Of a stretch of 24,114 nt of DNA, positions 6,951 to 14,215 are shown piece after piece. Location: contig JBQTIQ010000028.1 in assembly GCA_052387955.1 (NCBI GenBank), positions 1 through 24,114 of the forward strand, written 5' to 3'. Numbering within the stretch: the stretch's first letter is position 1; each line of letters opens with the position of its first letter. Made by a program: the position numbers and the translations under genes. Under the pieces are notes generated by a model. That model did no database searches and was not told where the DNA came from. It was given only the letters and a program-made list of their open reading frames with translations. The DNA comes from JBQTIQ01 sp052387955. Lineage in GTDB: Bacteria; Actinomycetota; Acidimicrobiia; Acidimicrobiales; JACDCH01.

Positions 6951-8181
6951 CGTGCTTCTCCACGGTCTCGAGGAAATCGGCGAGACGCGAACCCATCTGG
7001 TCGACCTCGATGAGGAAGGCGTCATGGCCGTGGGGGCTGTCGATCTCGGCATAGTCAGCGGGGGACCCGCCGGCCCTGATCCCGTCGACGATCTCTCGGG
7101 ACTGGTACACCGGGTAGAGCACGTCCGAGCTGACACCGATGGCGAGGGTGGGGACCCGCACCCGGGCCAGCGCCGGCGCCAGCCCACCCCTCCCCCGGCC
7201 CACGTCGTGCAGGTCCATCGCCTTGGTCAGCAACAGGTACGTGTTGGCATCGAAACGGCGCACCAGCTTGTCGCCGTGGTACTCGAGATAGCGCTCGACC
7301 TCGAATCGCTGCCACAGCGAGAAGCCGCCGTCGAGGGGTTCGACGACCTCTCGGCCGAACCGGTCGGTGAAGACGTCGTCGCTGCGGAACGTGATCTGGC
7401 TGACCATGCGGGCCAGGGCCAGCCCTTGGTGGGGCCCTTCCCCGGGGGCGGCGTCGTAGTAGTCGCCATTGCGGAACCCGGGGTCCATGCCGATGATCCG
7501 CCGGCCTGTCGACCACCAGCCGATCTGCTGGGCGGAGGCGGCGGCGCACGTGGCGACGGGGACGATCGAGCGCACCCGCTCGGGGAACATCACCGCCCAC
7601 TCCAGCACCATCATCCCGCCCATCGACCCGCCCAGCACCGTGAGCCAACGACCGACCCCGAGGTGGTTGGCCAACGCGGCCTGGGTCCGTACCCAGTCGC
7701 GCACCGACACGACCGGGAACCGCGGCCCGTAGGGCCGGCCGTCGCCGGGGTGGGCGGAAGACGGCCCGGTCGAGCCCTGGCAGCCCCCGAGGACGTTGGC
7801 GCACACGACGAAGTAGCGGTCGGTGTCGAGGGGACGGCCGGGACCGATCATGGCGTCCCACCAGCCGGGAGCGGCGTGGCCCTCCTGGGCCCGGCCGGCG
7901 GCGTGACTGTCGCCGGTCAGGGCGTGGCAGACGAGGACGGCGTTGGCCCCGTCGCCGTCGAGCTCGCCCCAGGTCTCGTAGGCGACCTCGACCGCAGCCA
8001 GCAGGCCGCCTCCTTCGAGAACGAACGGGCGGTCGACGGCCAAGTGCAGGAACCGGCGCCGACCAGGTGGGTCGCCGGGGCGCCACGCCCCCGACGCCGG
8101 CAACATCGAGGGGTGCGACCGTCGCACCGCCACCGACGGGTCAGGCTCGAGGTGGGGCTCGCCGTCCTTGTTCGATGACAT
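6943..8181 (-). CDS. metX: Homoserine O-acetyltransferase
   Basis: A 412-residue alpha/beta-hydrolase-fold acyltransferase that makes O-acetylhomoserine, the first committed step of methionine synthesis. ATG 8181 is chosen because GGAGG lies a few bases upstream; an earlier in-frame start at 8196 would lie across that site. Motifs: VCHALTGDSHAAG (84-96), ANVLGGCQGSTGPSS (128-142), nucleophile Ser186 in GGSMGG, Asp353 in SSDVLYP and His386 in PHGHDAFL completing the triad. Length is normal for the family. Acetyl versus succinyl preference is inferred from family and phylum. It is the first gene of a two-gene operon with the PLP enzyme downstream, and a SAM riboswitch occupies its leader. Confidence 0.95.
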   Translation of the reverse strand: MSSNKDGEPHLEPDPSVAVRRSHPSMLPASGAWRPGDPPGRRRFLHLAVDRPFVLEGGGLLAAVEVAYETWGELDGDGANAVLVCHALTGDSHAAGRAQEGHAAPGWWDAMIGPGRPLDTDRYFVVCANVLGGCQGSTGPSSAHPGDGRPYGPRFPVVSVRDWVRTQAALANHLGVGRWLTVLGGSMGGMMVLEWAVMFPERVRSIVPVATCAAASAQQIGWWSTGRRIIGMDPGFRNGDYYDAAPGEGPHQGLALARMVSQITFRSDDVFTDRFGREVVEPLDGGFSLWQRFEVERYLEYHGDKLVRRFDANTYLLLTKAMDLHDVGRGRGGLAPALARVRVPTLAIGVSSDVLYPVYQSREIVDGIRAGGSPADYAEIDSPHGHDAFLIEVDQMGSRLADFLETVEKHDG

Positions 8182-8200
8182 GCTTCCTCCGGGCACTTGG

Positions 8201-8310
8201 TTGCCTCGCTCCTACCGAGACCGCATCCCGACCCCGAGGGGGACGGTGGGCACCTTGGCTGTCCGTGCCAGGTTGCCGGACCCCGTTGCCGGGGCCACTC
8301 CTGATGCCAG
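8201..8310 (-). promoter_or_regulatory. SAM riboswitch (SAM-I/SAM-IV clan, SAM-IV-like)
   Basis: The metX leader, read on the minus strand, contains the aptamer core in order. P1 GCATC (8303-8307) pairs with GATGC (8223-8227). It continues AGGAGTGG, then P2 GGCCCC/GGGGTC around a GGCAAC loop. The signature CCGGCAACC follows, with P3 ACC-TGGC/GCCA-GGT closing into GGTGCC. P4 is CCGTCCCC/GGGGTCGG with one mismatch. A further hairpin CTCG...CGAG (8205-8219) lies just before the ribosome site, as the extra 3' element of SAM-IV would. GAGTG after P1 resembles SAM-IV rather than classic SAM-I. High SAM would be expected to lower metX expression, probably by hiding the GGAGG close to the start codon. 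Confidence 0.85.
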
Positions 8311-8340
8311 ATGACAGTGAACGCGACCGGGCCGCGTCTG

Positions 8341-8664
8341 TCAATCGACGTGGTGGCGCATGAGACGGACGACCCGGCCGTCGTCGGCCAGCACCAGGGT
8401 GTCGACCTGGCGACCACGGCTGGCGAGGGCGCCGACCACCGCCACGCTGTTGCCACCGTCGAGGCCGTACCAGCGCACGATGGCGGGAAGCGTGCCCTTC
8501 ATGGTGGTGGCGACCCATTCGAAGGCATCCTCGGGGCCGACCTCGCCGCCCGGATGCGACACCGTGATGTCGGGATGGAGCTGAGCGTGGACCGCGGCCG
8601 GGTCGTCGCCGTTCCAGGCCCGGACCCAGCGGTCGACGACCGCCTTGACCTCGTTCTGTTGCAT
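8341..8664 (-). CDS. NTF2-like/SnoaL-type small protein
   Basis: A 107-residue protein from ATG 8664. It shows the SnoaL-like pattern of the NTF2-like fold: an N-terminal helix VVDRWVRAWNGDDPAAV, LHPDITVSHPGG with a likely pocket Asp/His, the helix AFEWVATTMKGT, and beta strands ending DTLVLADDGRVVRLMRHHVD. Family members are small cone-shaped enzymes or ligand binders (isomerases, cyclases, hydrolases), so the substrate cannot be deduced. It lies upstream of the metX leader on the same strand with its own stop at 8341; a functional link to methionine synthesis is not indicated. Confidence 0.78.
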   Translation of the reverse strand: MQQNEVKAVVDRWVRAWNGDDPAAVHAQLHPDITVSHPGGEVGPEDAFEWVATTMKGTLPAIVRWYGLDGGNSVAVVGALASRGRQVDTLVLADDGRVVRLMRHHVD

Positions 8665-8738
8665 GCGGCCCGGACGATAGCGGTACCGCTACCGGCGACG
8701 CCGTCCTCGCCGGCCGTGCCCGCCAGGACCAGGCGCGC

Positions 8739-9347
8739 TCATCCGAGGCAGGCGACGTCGGGGGCGCGGGCGTCGAGGTACTCGACGAGCTCGCGCACCG
8801 CGCTACGGGCGACGGCCACCTCCAGTGCGGCGAACGCATCCCTCGACGCGCCGTGGTCGCCGATCGGAGCCCGGGTGTGCACCAGGGTGATCTCGAGCTT
8901 CTCGTCGGCATGGAACCCGAGGTCGGGGGGGCCACCGTCGTCACCCCAGACCGCGGCCCGGCATTCGGGGGCCCGCATCGTCACCGCGGCCACGTGCCAC
9001 CAACGGTCCTCCACCGAAACCCGGACCATCGACGCCGGCAGGACGAGGTCACCCGGAGCCGACGCCCACAGGACGCAGGGCTCGGCTCCCATCGGCAAGC
9101 CCCGCAGCCCGGTCCGATCGCCGGCCCGCCGCCGGGCGTGAACGGCGGCGATGGTGGCGTGGAACCCGCACGGGGTCAGCACCGGGTGGCCCACGTACGG
9201 ATCGTGGGGCGGCCGGCGCACCTCGAACAGGGTGGTGCTGCCGGTGCGGACCCGGGCCCGCGTCATCGGCAAAGCCGCCACTAGCGCGGCGGTGGACCGC
9301 ATCGCAGCCAAGGCCTGGTCTGACAGCGTCCCGTCGGTTGACCCCAT
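8739..9347 (-). CDS. Hypothetical protein (possible heme- or iron-linked)
   Basis: A 202-residue protein from ATG 9347; an upstream in-frame start at 9383 would add 12 residues. Blocks include QALAAMRSTAALVAALPMTRARVRTGSTTLFEVR at the start, then PYVGHPVLTPCGFHATIAAVH, LVLPASMVRVSVEDRWWHVAAV, and a charged C-terminal helix ending LVEYLDARAPDVACLG. No signal peptide or transmembrane segment is seen. I do not recognise the family. It is transcribed divergently from the iron cluster and shares its 140-base intergenic region, so it may be co-regulated by iron, but that is inference. Confidence 0.65.
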   Translation of the reverse strand: MGSTDGTLSDQALAAMRSTAALVAALPMTRARVRTGSTTLFEVRRPPHDPYVGHPVLTPCGFHATIAAVHARRRAGDRTGLRGLPMGAEPCVLWASAPGDLVLPASMVRVSVEDRWWHVAAVTMRAPECRAAVWGDDGGPPDLGFHADEKLEITLVHTRAPIGDHGASRDAFAALEVAVARSAVRELVEYLDARAPDVACLG

Positions 9348-9469
9348 GAGCCGACTGTAAAGTACACCTAACATTCGACGCAAGGGGGTGCCGAGAAGTC
9401 CCAGGGGGACTGGTTGCCGGCCGGCGCTGTCCCGCCCTCCGGTCCGAGGTCTTGACAGGGCCCTGCTCT

Positions 9470-9488
9470 ATAGGGTTGCCTAACCTCC
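9470..9488 (+). promoter_or_regulatory. DtxR/IdeR-like iron box
   Basis: Atagggttgcctaacctcc matches 14 of 19 positions of the DtxR/IdeR box TTAGGTTAGCCTAACCTAA, with the GCCTAACCT half perfect. It lies immediately before the GTG at 9490 that opens the ferredoxin/bacterioferritin cluster. A TTGACA hexamer is at 9452-9457, though a well-spaced -10 is not obvious. In other actinobacteria IdeR can activate bacterioferritin genes under iron excess, so an iron-responsive role is expected; the direction of control cannot be read here. Confidence 0.5.
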
Positions 9489-9489
9489 A

Positions 9490-9750
9490 GTGTTCAGAAC
9501 GGTCGCCAGCCGGCAGTGGGTAGACCCACCCTGCTCGGGGCTCGACTCGCTCGTCTGGGTACGGTTCGTGGAGAGCGACGGCGGCATCACCTGTGAGGCC
9601 CACGGCACCCGGCACCGCCGGCCTGCCACCGTCACCATCTCGGTGCTCACCGGGATCCAGATGGCCAAGGCCGGCATCCCGACCGTGCTGCGGCGCACAC
9701 CGGTCGGCAACGGTGGCGGCACTACCGACCGAGCAGCGGTCGCGGGCTGA
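9490..9750 (+). CDS. Small hypothetical protein of the bacterioferritin cluster
   Basis: An 86-residue protein from GTG 9490. Third-position GC is high through the middle, and its TGA (9748-9750) lies one base before the ATG of the Bfd-like gene; both argue it is real. Visible blocks are QWVDPPCSGLDSLVWVRF, ESDGGITCEAHG and ATVTISVLTGIQMAKAGIPTVLRR. There are two cysteines but no CxxC motif. No signal or transmembrane segment is seen. The family is not recognised. Its location directly behind an iron box and ahead of bfd/bfr suggests a role tied to iron handling. Confidence 0.58.
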   Translation: MFRTVASRQWVDPPCSGLDSLVWVRFVESDGGITCEAHGTRHRRPATVTISVLTGIQMAKAGIPTVLRRTPVGNGGGTTDRAAVAG

Positions 9751-9751
9751 G

Positions 9752-9937
9752 ATGTACGTCTGCCAGTGCCGTCTCGTCACCGACCGGGCCGTCGGGGCCT
9801 GTGTCGCCGAAGGCTGCCGAGACCTTGCCGACCTGGCCCGCCGCTGCGGCGCCGGGTCGAGGTGCGGCGGATGCGTGCCGGCGTTGGCCGAGATCTTCGA
9901 CGAGCTTGGTCTCGTCGGCGCCGGCGCAACGGACTGA
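9752..9937 (+). CDS. bfd: Bacterioferritin-associated ferredoxin-like [2Fe-2S] protein
   Basis: A 61-residue protein from ATG 9752. Ligands C4 and C6 (YVCQC) and C38 and C41 (SRCGGC) give CxC-x31-CxxC, the Bfd spacing. Between them runs the short-helix pattern VTDRAVGACVAEGCRDLADLARRCGAG, typical of the BFD-like fold. Bfd donates electrons to heme in bacterioferritin to reduce and release stored iron. It sits between a small unknown gene (1-base gap) and bacterioferritin (about 170 bases downstream), the expected context. Three extra cysteines (17, 22, 32) are unusual for so small a protein. Confidence 0.9.
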   Translation: MYVCQCRLVTDRAVGACVAEGCRDLADLARRCGAGSRCGGCVPALAEIFDELGLVGAGATD

Positions 9938-10104
9938 CGGGTTGGCCCCACCGGGCCGGCACCGCTGGGCCCGGCCTGGGGGGCCGGGGAGCGCAACCAG
10001 CAACGGCGTCGGGGCTGTCACCGCTACGGTGGCGCAGCGGCCGGCCTGGCGGCCGGGCGGGCGGGCCGCCAACGACCAATCGACCCCGGAGCGAGGAGCG
10101 CAGC

Positions 10105-10572
10105 GTGCAGGGTGATCCCGAGGTCATCGAGATGCTGAACGAGGTCCTGACGGCCGAGCTGACGGCCATCAACCAGTACTTCATCGACGCCCGGATGTGT
10201 GCCAACTGGGGGTACGACCGGCTCGCCGAGCGGCTCTACAACGAGTCGATCGGCGAGATGAAGGATGCCCAGGCCCTCATCGACCGCATCCTCTACCTCG
10301 ACGGGCTACCCAACGTCCAGCGCCTCGGCGCGGTCCGGGTCGGCGAGAACCCCCAGGAGAAGCTCGAGCTCGCCCTCAGCCTCGAAACCGAGGCCATCGA
10401 GCGCCTGAACCGGGCGATCGGGCTCTGCGAGGCCAAGGCCGACGCCGGCAGCCGCGAACTCCTCACCCACATCCTCGAAGGCGAGGAGGAGGGGGCTGAC
10501 TGGCTCGAGACCCAGCTCCACGCCATCGGTGAGCTCGGGGCCGTCGCGTACCTCGCCGAGCAGCTGCACTGA
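10105..10572 (+). CDS. bfr: Bacterioferritin with substituted ferroxidase histidines
   Basis: A 155-residue protein from GTG 10105 with GAGGAG six bases upstream. It aligns without gaps at the key positions to E. coli Bfr: the N-terminus QGDPEVIEMLNEVL, TAELTAINQYF with Glu18, heme ligand Met52 in GEMKD, RILYLDGLPNVQ, LSLETE with Glu94, and Glu127 in EGEEEG followed by DWLETQL. The ferroxidase ligands His54 and His130 are replaced by Asp54 (GAT) and Gly130 (GGG). The four carboxylates and the heme methionine remain. Normal members form 24-mer cages that oxidise and store iron. This one may be a slow or heme-only subunit, or pair with another Bfr elsewhere. Confidence 0.93.
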   Translation: MQGDPEVIEMLNEVLTAELTAINQYFIDARMCANWGYDRLAERLYNESIGEMKDAQALIDRILYLDGLPNVQRLGAVRVGENPQEKLELALSLETEAIERLNRAIGLCEAKADAGSRELLTHILEGEEEGADWLETQLHAIGELGAVAYLAEQLH

Positions 10573-10590
10573 GCTCTGGCTCTCACTCGC

Positions 10591-11469
10591 TCAGGCCGGC
10601 GCCGTGCCCGGCCGGGGTTCGCCGGCCGGCAACCCCAGGCCTTCGACCTCGGCCACCGCTTCTCGTAGGGCACTGACCCGGGCCGCGAGCTCGCCCGTCC
10701 CCAGGTCGAGGTCGTCGCGTCGGGCCCGGGCACGACCGGCCAACTCCACCGCCCGTCCCACCGCCTCGTCGAGCCGGCCGTTGATGACTCGCAACCGGCC
10801 CGCGGCTTCGGATTCGACCGCCTTCAGCTGACCGCGGACGTCGCGCTGGTCGGCGGCGGCGGCCCGGGCCAGTGCCGCAATCCGTTCGTCGAGCCCGGAC
10901 CCGGCGGCCTCGAGGGCGTTCGGGTCGAGCTCGGCCCGCGCCGCCGCCGCCTCATGACCCCATCGGGCCAGGTCGGCACAGCTGTCGACCGACTCGACCA
11001 GCTCGGCCTCGAACTCGTCGAGGCGGTCGCGCAGCGGGCCGCGGGGCAGACGGTCGCGGGCACGGCGGAAGCGGCTGAGGGCACCCTCGGCGTCGACGAC
11101 GTAGGCCTTCCACTGCCCAGCCACCTCGGCCAGGACCTGCTTGCGACGCCGGTACGCCGGCGACAGGGGACGAGCTGCCGCCCGCAGCGCCGGCAGGAGC
11201 CACGCCACCGCCCCGGCGGCCACGGCGACAAGCACCGGCACGCCGGTGGCCAGCGCAGCCGCCGCCGCGGTGGACCCCAACACGATGGCGGCCGGGGCGG
11301 TCGTAGCCGCCCCGACCGAACGGCGGAAGACCCGGTCGCGTAGACGGGGCCGGTGGGTGCTCATCGCCCGCTGCGCCCCACGGCGGAGCCGCCGAGCGGG
11401 GCCCGGCCAAAGGGGCCCGCTCTCGTCGAGCGAGACGGGACCGGCACGCCGACGTCGGAGCCCGCTCAT
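10591..11469 (-). CDS. Membrane protein with coiled-coil tail
   Basis: A 292-residue protein. ATG 11469 overlaps the upstream stop (ATGA), which supports this start over an internal ATG at 11364. The N-terminus is basic (SGLRRRRAG, RRLRRGAQR). Two adjacent hydrophobic segments lie at about residues 57-95 (AIVLGSTAAAAALATGVPVLV and AAGAVAWLLPAL) with almost no loop. The remaining 190 residues are charged and helical (RRRKQVLAEVAGQW, DRLDEFEAELVESVD, VRGQLKAVESEAAGRL), consistent with a cytoplasmic coiled coil. Function unknown. It is translationally coupled to a secreted binding-protein-like gene, so the two may form one envelope system. Confidence 0.78.
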   Translation of the reverse strand: MSGLRRRRAGPVSLDESGPLWPGPARRLRRGAQRAMSTHRPRLRDRVFRRSVGAATTAPAAIVLGSTAAAAALATGVPVLVAVAAGAVAWLLPALRAAARPLSPAYRRRKQVLAEVAGQWKAYVVDAEGALSRFRRARDRLPRGPLRDRLDEFEAELVESVDSCADLARWGHEAAAARAELDPNALEAAGSGLDERIAALARAAAADQRDVRGQLKAVESEAAGRLRVINGRLDEAVGRAVELAGRARARRDDLDLGTGELAARVSALREAVAEVEGLGLPAGEPRPGTAPA

Positions 11470-12533
11470 GGCGTGGCAGCGTCGCGCACGGCTCGCAGCA
11501 GGGCGAGCGACGGCGGCGCCAGGTCGGTGCGGATGGCGGGCCGCTCGCCGGCCTCGGGGAGACCGTCGCGCAACGAGCGCTCCCGTCCCACCGCCTGGAA
11601 ACCGACGGAGGCGAAGTCGTAGCTGGCGGCCGAGCTCCGCAGCACCGCTATGACCGGCCCCGGCCGATCGAAATCCAGGTCGACGACGGCCACGATCTCG
11701 GCACTACGGACGTCGCGGGGGTAGGCGATGGCCACGTCGGCGGCGACCAGGCCCTCGGTGCCCAGGCCCTGGGCGTCGGCCAGGATGTCCGCCTCGAGGG
11801 CGAGGGCCACGCCCTGGCCGCCGCGTCGGACGTCTTCGTAGGGGACCTGGTTGACCCGGGCTCCCTCGACCAGGGCTCGCAGCCGCGTCGCCACCACGGG
11901 CTGGGGCCCCTCGCCCGAGGGCGCGGCCCCGAGCTCGATCGCCGCCACTGCCAGCGTCAGGCTGCCGAGCCCGCTCGCCGGGTCACGCAGGCTGGGCTGA
12001 GGCAGGTCGGGACCTGACCCTGGCGCGGGGCCTACGGCCGGCACCGCGGGATCGAGAGGCTTGGGCGTACCGCCGGTGAGACAGGCGATGCCGAAGGCGT
12101 CGTCGGGGCAGGCGGTGGCGAGCCTGGCCATCTCGTCGCCTCCCCCGGCCAGCACGACGGGGCTGCGGGCCAGCGTGCCGGAACTGAGGTGCTCCTGGGT
12201 CACCAACTCGTCGAAGGGACGGAACGTGAGCCAGGCGTCGGCGCCCAGCTCCTGGCCCGCCTGCAGGCGACCGACCGTGTCCCAGACCGGCTCGACCGTG
12301 CTGCGAAAGCCGAGCAGGTCGAGGCTCTCGCACAGGCCGACGAGGTCTTCGGCACACAGCAGGGAGACTTCGTCCCGTTCGAACACGTCGTACTCGTTGG
12401 TGCCCTCCGCCAGCGTGGTCACCGTGGGCCCGGCCCCGGGCGCGCCCGGACCGGCGCCGCCGCCCGAGCGCACCGCCAGGGCGCCTGCCACCACGGCGAC
12501 GCCGAAGACAACCGCGAGCAGACGACGGCGCAT
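11466..12533 (-). CDS. Secreted solute-binding-protein-like protein
   Basis: About 355 residues from ATG 12533; a GTG three codons earlier is possible. It starts with a signal sequence (MRRRLLAVVFGVAVVAGALAV) without a lipobox cysteine. Blocks such as GFRSTVEPVWDTVGRLQAGQ, ADAWLTFRPFDEL and RSPVVLAG recall extracellular binding proteins that partner VWA-domain proteins in actinobacteria; no ligand is predictable. Two cysteine pairs (LLCAEDLVGLC, ATACPDDAFGIAC) could be disulfides after export. A Pro/Gly-rich linker near residues 160-185 splits two lobes. The gene leads into the coiled-coil membrane protein and has a large inverted repeat in its leader. Confidence 0.68.
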   Translation of the reverse strand: MRRRLLAVVFGVAVVAGALAVRSGGGAGPGAPGAGPTVTTLAEGTNEYDVFERDEVSLLCAEDLVGLCESLDLLGFRSTVEPVWDTVGRLQAGQELGADAWLTFRPFDELVTQEHLSSGTLARSPVVLAGGGDEMARLATACPDDAFGIACLTGGTPKPLDPAVPAVGPAPGSGPDLPQPSLRDPASGLGSLTLAVAAIELGAAPSGEGPQPVVATRLRALVEGARVNQVPYEDVRRGGQGVALALEADILADAQGLGTEGLVAADVAIAYPRDVRSAEIVAVVDLDFDRPGPVIAVLRSSAASYDFASVGFQAVGRERSLRDGLPEAGERPAIRTDLAPPSLALLRAVRDAATP

Positions 12534-12549
12534 CGGGGCCACACGCTAG

Positions 12550-12605
12550 ATCTGCTCGGTCCTGAGAATGCTTGACGATGTGACAAGTCCCGGGACCGAG
12601 CAGAT
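12550..12605. repeat. 13-bp perfect inverted repeat with nested imperfect palindrome
   Basis: ATCTGCTCGGTCC (12550-12562) is repeated perfectly as its reverse complement at 12593-12605. The arms enclose 30 bases containing CTTGACGATGTGACAAG, itself a near-palindrome. It lies between the end of the adenine methylase and the start of the secreted-protein gene, both on the minus strand. There is no T-tract on either side, so a classic terminator is unlikely. An operator, leader hairpin or terminator-like element are all possible. Confidence 0.7.
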
Positions 12606-12668
12606 GCCGACCGAGCGACCGCCAGGGAGCCGGGCGGCGATGGGGGCCGGGGGGGCGCAGCCGCCCAG

Positions 12669-14159
12669 CTAGATGGCCCCGTCCGGCACCCCTCTGGTCA
12701 GGGGCGCCGCCCGCCGGCGCCACCACTCGAAGACGTCGTCGCCGGCGCCGAAGGCGCGGGTCATGGCTTCGGCGCCGGCGAGGACGTCCCCGGCGCGCAA
12801 GCACACGGCGCCGGCCCGCCACCGGTCCTCGTCGGCCGGCGTGGGGAGGTCGAGGACCTGCGCGGCGGACAGCTTGATGGCGTCGGAGTGCAGGGCGGCG
12901 CCGCGGTGGTTGGCCAACACCCAGGCCGACAGCGGGGGGGCCATGACCACAGCGGCGATGTCCCACAGCCGGTCGGCGTGACGGGGGTGCACCGCGATCA
13001 GCGGGGTCGAAGGGACCCACGTCCCGTGCTCGTCCACCGCCGCTTCGAGCACCCGGGTCTGGGTGGCGACCACCACCTTGGGGCTGCAGCGGGCCGCCAC
13101 CCAGCGTCGCAGCGGGCCCGAGGGCAGGGCATCGAGGTCGACCCGGGGAGCGTCCCAGCGCCGGCCCGCGAAGCGGGCGGGCCGCCGGCCCCAGTCGCAG
13201 CTCCCCGGATCGACGAGGCCGCAGGTCACGAGGCGAGGGAACCGACGGTCGTCGGCCTCGGCCCGGTCGACGACGTAGGGGGCCAGCCCGTAGAACTGCG
13301 ACCGGAAGCCGGCGGTGGCGGTGGCCAGATCGCCCAACGTCGGCGAGCCGGGTGGGACGGTCATCGGCGGCGGGACCTCGACCGCCCCGGAGGCGGCAGT
13401 GGACATCACCGCCCAGTAGCCCGGCCCATGACGGGGATCGGCCCTCCCCACCCGCAGCACCGGAGCGCACACGTCGACCCGGGCGGCGAAGGGGCGCCCC
13501 ACGCCGGTCCACATGCGTTCCAGCGTGGCTTGCCGGGCCACCTCGTCGCGGACCGGGAGCGCATCGCGGGCCGACACCACCGACTGGGGCTGGATCAGCA
13601 CCACCCGGCCCCCGGCCGCCGTCAGGTCGCAGCCGACGGCGAGGAAGAGCCAGGCGGTGTCGGTGTAGGGCCGCGTCACCGCGGCCAGCGCCGCCGGGAC
13701 CGGGCCCGAGCGAACCGTCGCCCGTTCGAGCTGGTTGAGGAACGGGGGGTTGCCTATGACGGCGTCGAAGCTGTGCCAGCCCCGCTCGCCCAACCGCAGC
13801 CCGTCTGAGACCACGAGATGGTCGGCCGGCGGCGCCACCCCGGCCCACGCCTCGACCGCGGCCCGAGCGAGGCCGACCGCCCGGGGGTCGACGTCGCACC
13901 CCCACAACGCCTCGGTGGCGATACTGCGCCGATCGACGCCCCGGGCCTCGAGCGCCCGCCCCGCCGCGAGCAGGAAGGCACCGGCACCGCAGGCCGGGTC
14001 GCACACCCGTACGCCCGGCCCCGCCCGGCCCTGGAGCGCGAGAGCGACCATCTCGTCGGCCAGCGCCGGCGGCGTGTAGTGGATCCCGCCGGCGCGACGA
14101 CGATCGGCGGGTAGCGATGCTTCGTAGGCGCGACCGAATCCGTCGGGCCCCATCGCCAT
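12669..14159 (-). CDS. Solitary N6-adenine DNA methylase (class I, HsdM/TaqI-like)
   Basis: A 496-residue protein from ATG 14159 (a second ATG two codons in is possible). Conserved methylase motifs appear in the gamma-class order: motif X region GIHYTPPALADEMV (25-38), motif I CDPACGAGAFLL (53-64) for SAM binding, acidic motif II/III region WGCDVDPRAVGLA, and motif IV NPPF (137-140) for the target adenine. The C-terminal half (from about 270) looks like a target-recognition region with GFRSQFYGLAPYV and HSDAIKLSAAQV. It would transfer a methyl group from SAM to adenine in DNA. No nuclease or specificity subunit is next to it, so it is either an orphan methylase or a fused system lacking a visible nuclease domain. 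Confidence 0.85.
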   Translation of the reverse strand: MAMGPDGFGRAYEASLPADRRRAGGIHYTPPALADEMVALALQGRAGPGVRVCDPACGAGAFLLAAGRALEARGVDRRSIATEALWGCDVDPRAVGLARAAVEAWAGVAPPADHLVVSDGLRLGERGWHSFDAVIGNPPFLNQLERATVRSGPVPAALAAVTRPYTDTAWLFLAVGCDLTAAGGRVVLIQPQSVVSARDALPVRDEVARQATLERMWTGVGRPFAARVDVCAPVLRVGRADPRHGPGYWAVMSTAASGAVEVPPPMTVPPGSPTLGDLATATAGFRSQFYGLAPYVVDRAEADDRRFPRLVTCGLVDPGSCDWGRRPARFAGRRWDAPRVDLDALPSGPLRRWVAARCSPKVVVATQTRVLEAAVDEHGTWVPSTPLIAVHPRHADRLWDIAAVVMAPPLSAWVLANHRGAALHSDAIKLSAAQVLDLPTPADEDRWRAGAVCLRAGDVLAGAEAMTRAFGAGDDVFEWWRRRAAPLTRGVPDGAI

Positions 14160-14194
14160 AGGCCGGCACCCTACTGGCGGCAGCGGGGCGCAGC

Positions 14195-14213
14195 TTGGGC
14201 CAACATTGGGCCA
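14195..14213 (+). repeat. Direct repeat TTGGGCCA x2 before the Fur gene
   Basis: TTGGGCCA occurs at 14195-14202 and 14206-14213, an 11-base period, immediately before ATG 14216. The first copy extends to the near-palindrome TTGGGCCAA. About one helical turn between copies on the same face is typical of repressor half-sites. It could be an autoregulatory operator; no experiment or known box supports a specific protein. Confidence 0.4.
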
Positions 14214-14215
14214 CC

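Noticed and set aside
9355..9378. Second possible iron box (CCTAAC half-site) before the minus-strand unknown gene
   Set aside because: Only about 11 of 19 positions fit the DtxR/IdeR pattern and the left half is unrecognisable.
9941..10104. Intergenic stretch between bfd and bfr
   Set aside because: Open frames cross it, but only the region from GTG 10105 matches bacterioferritin and no promoter motif was convincing.
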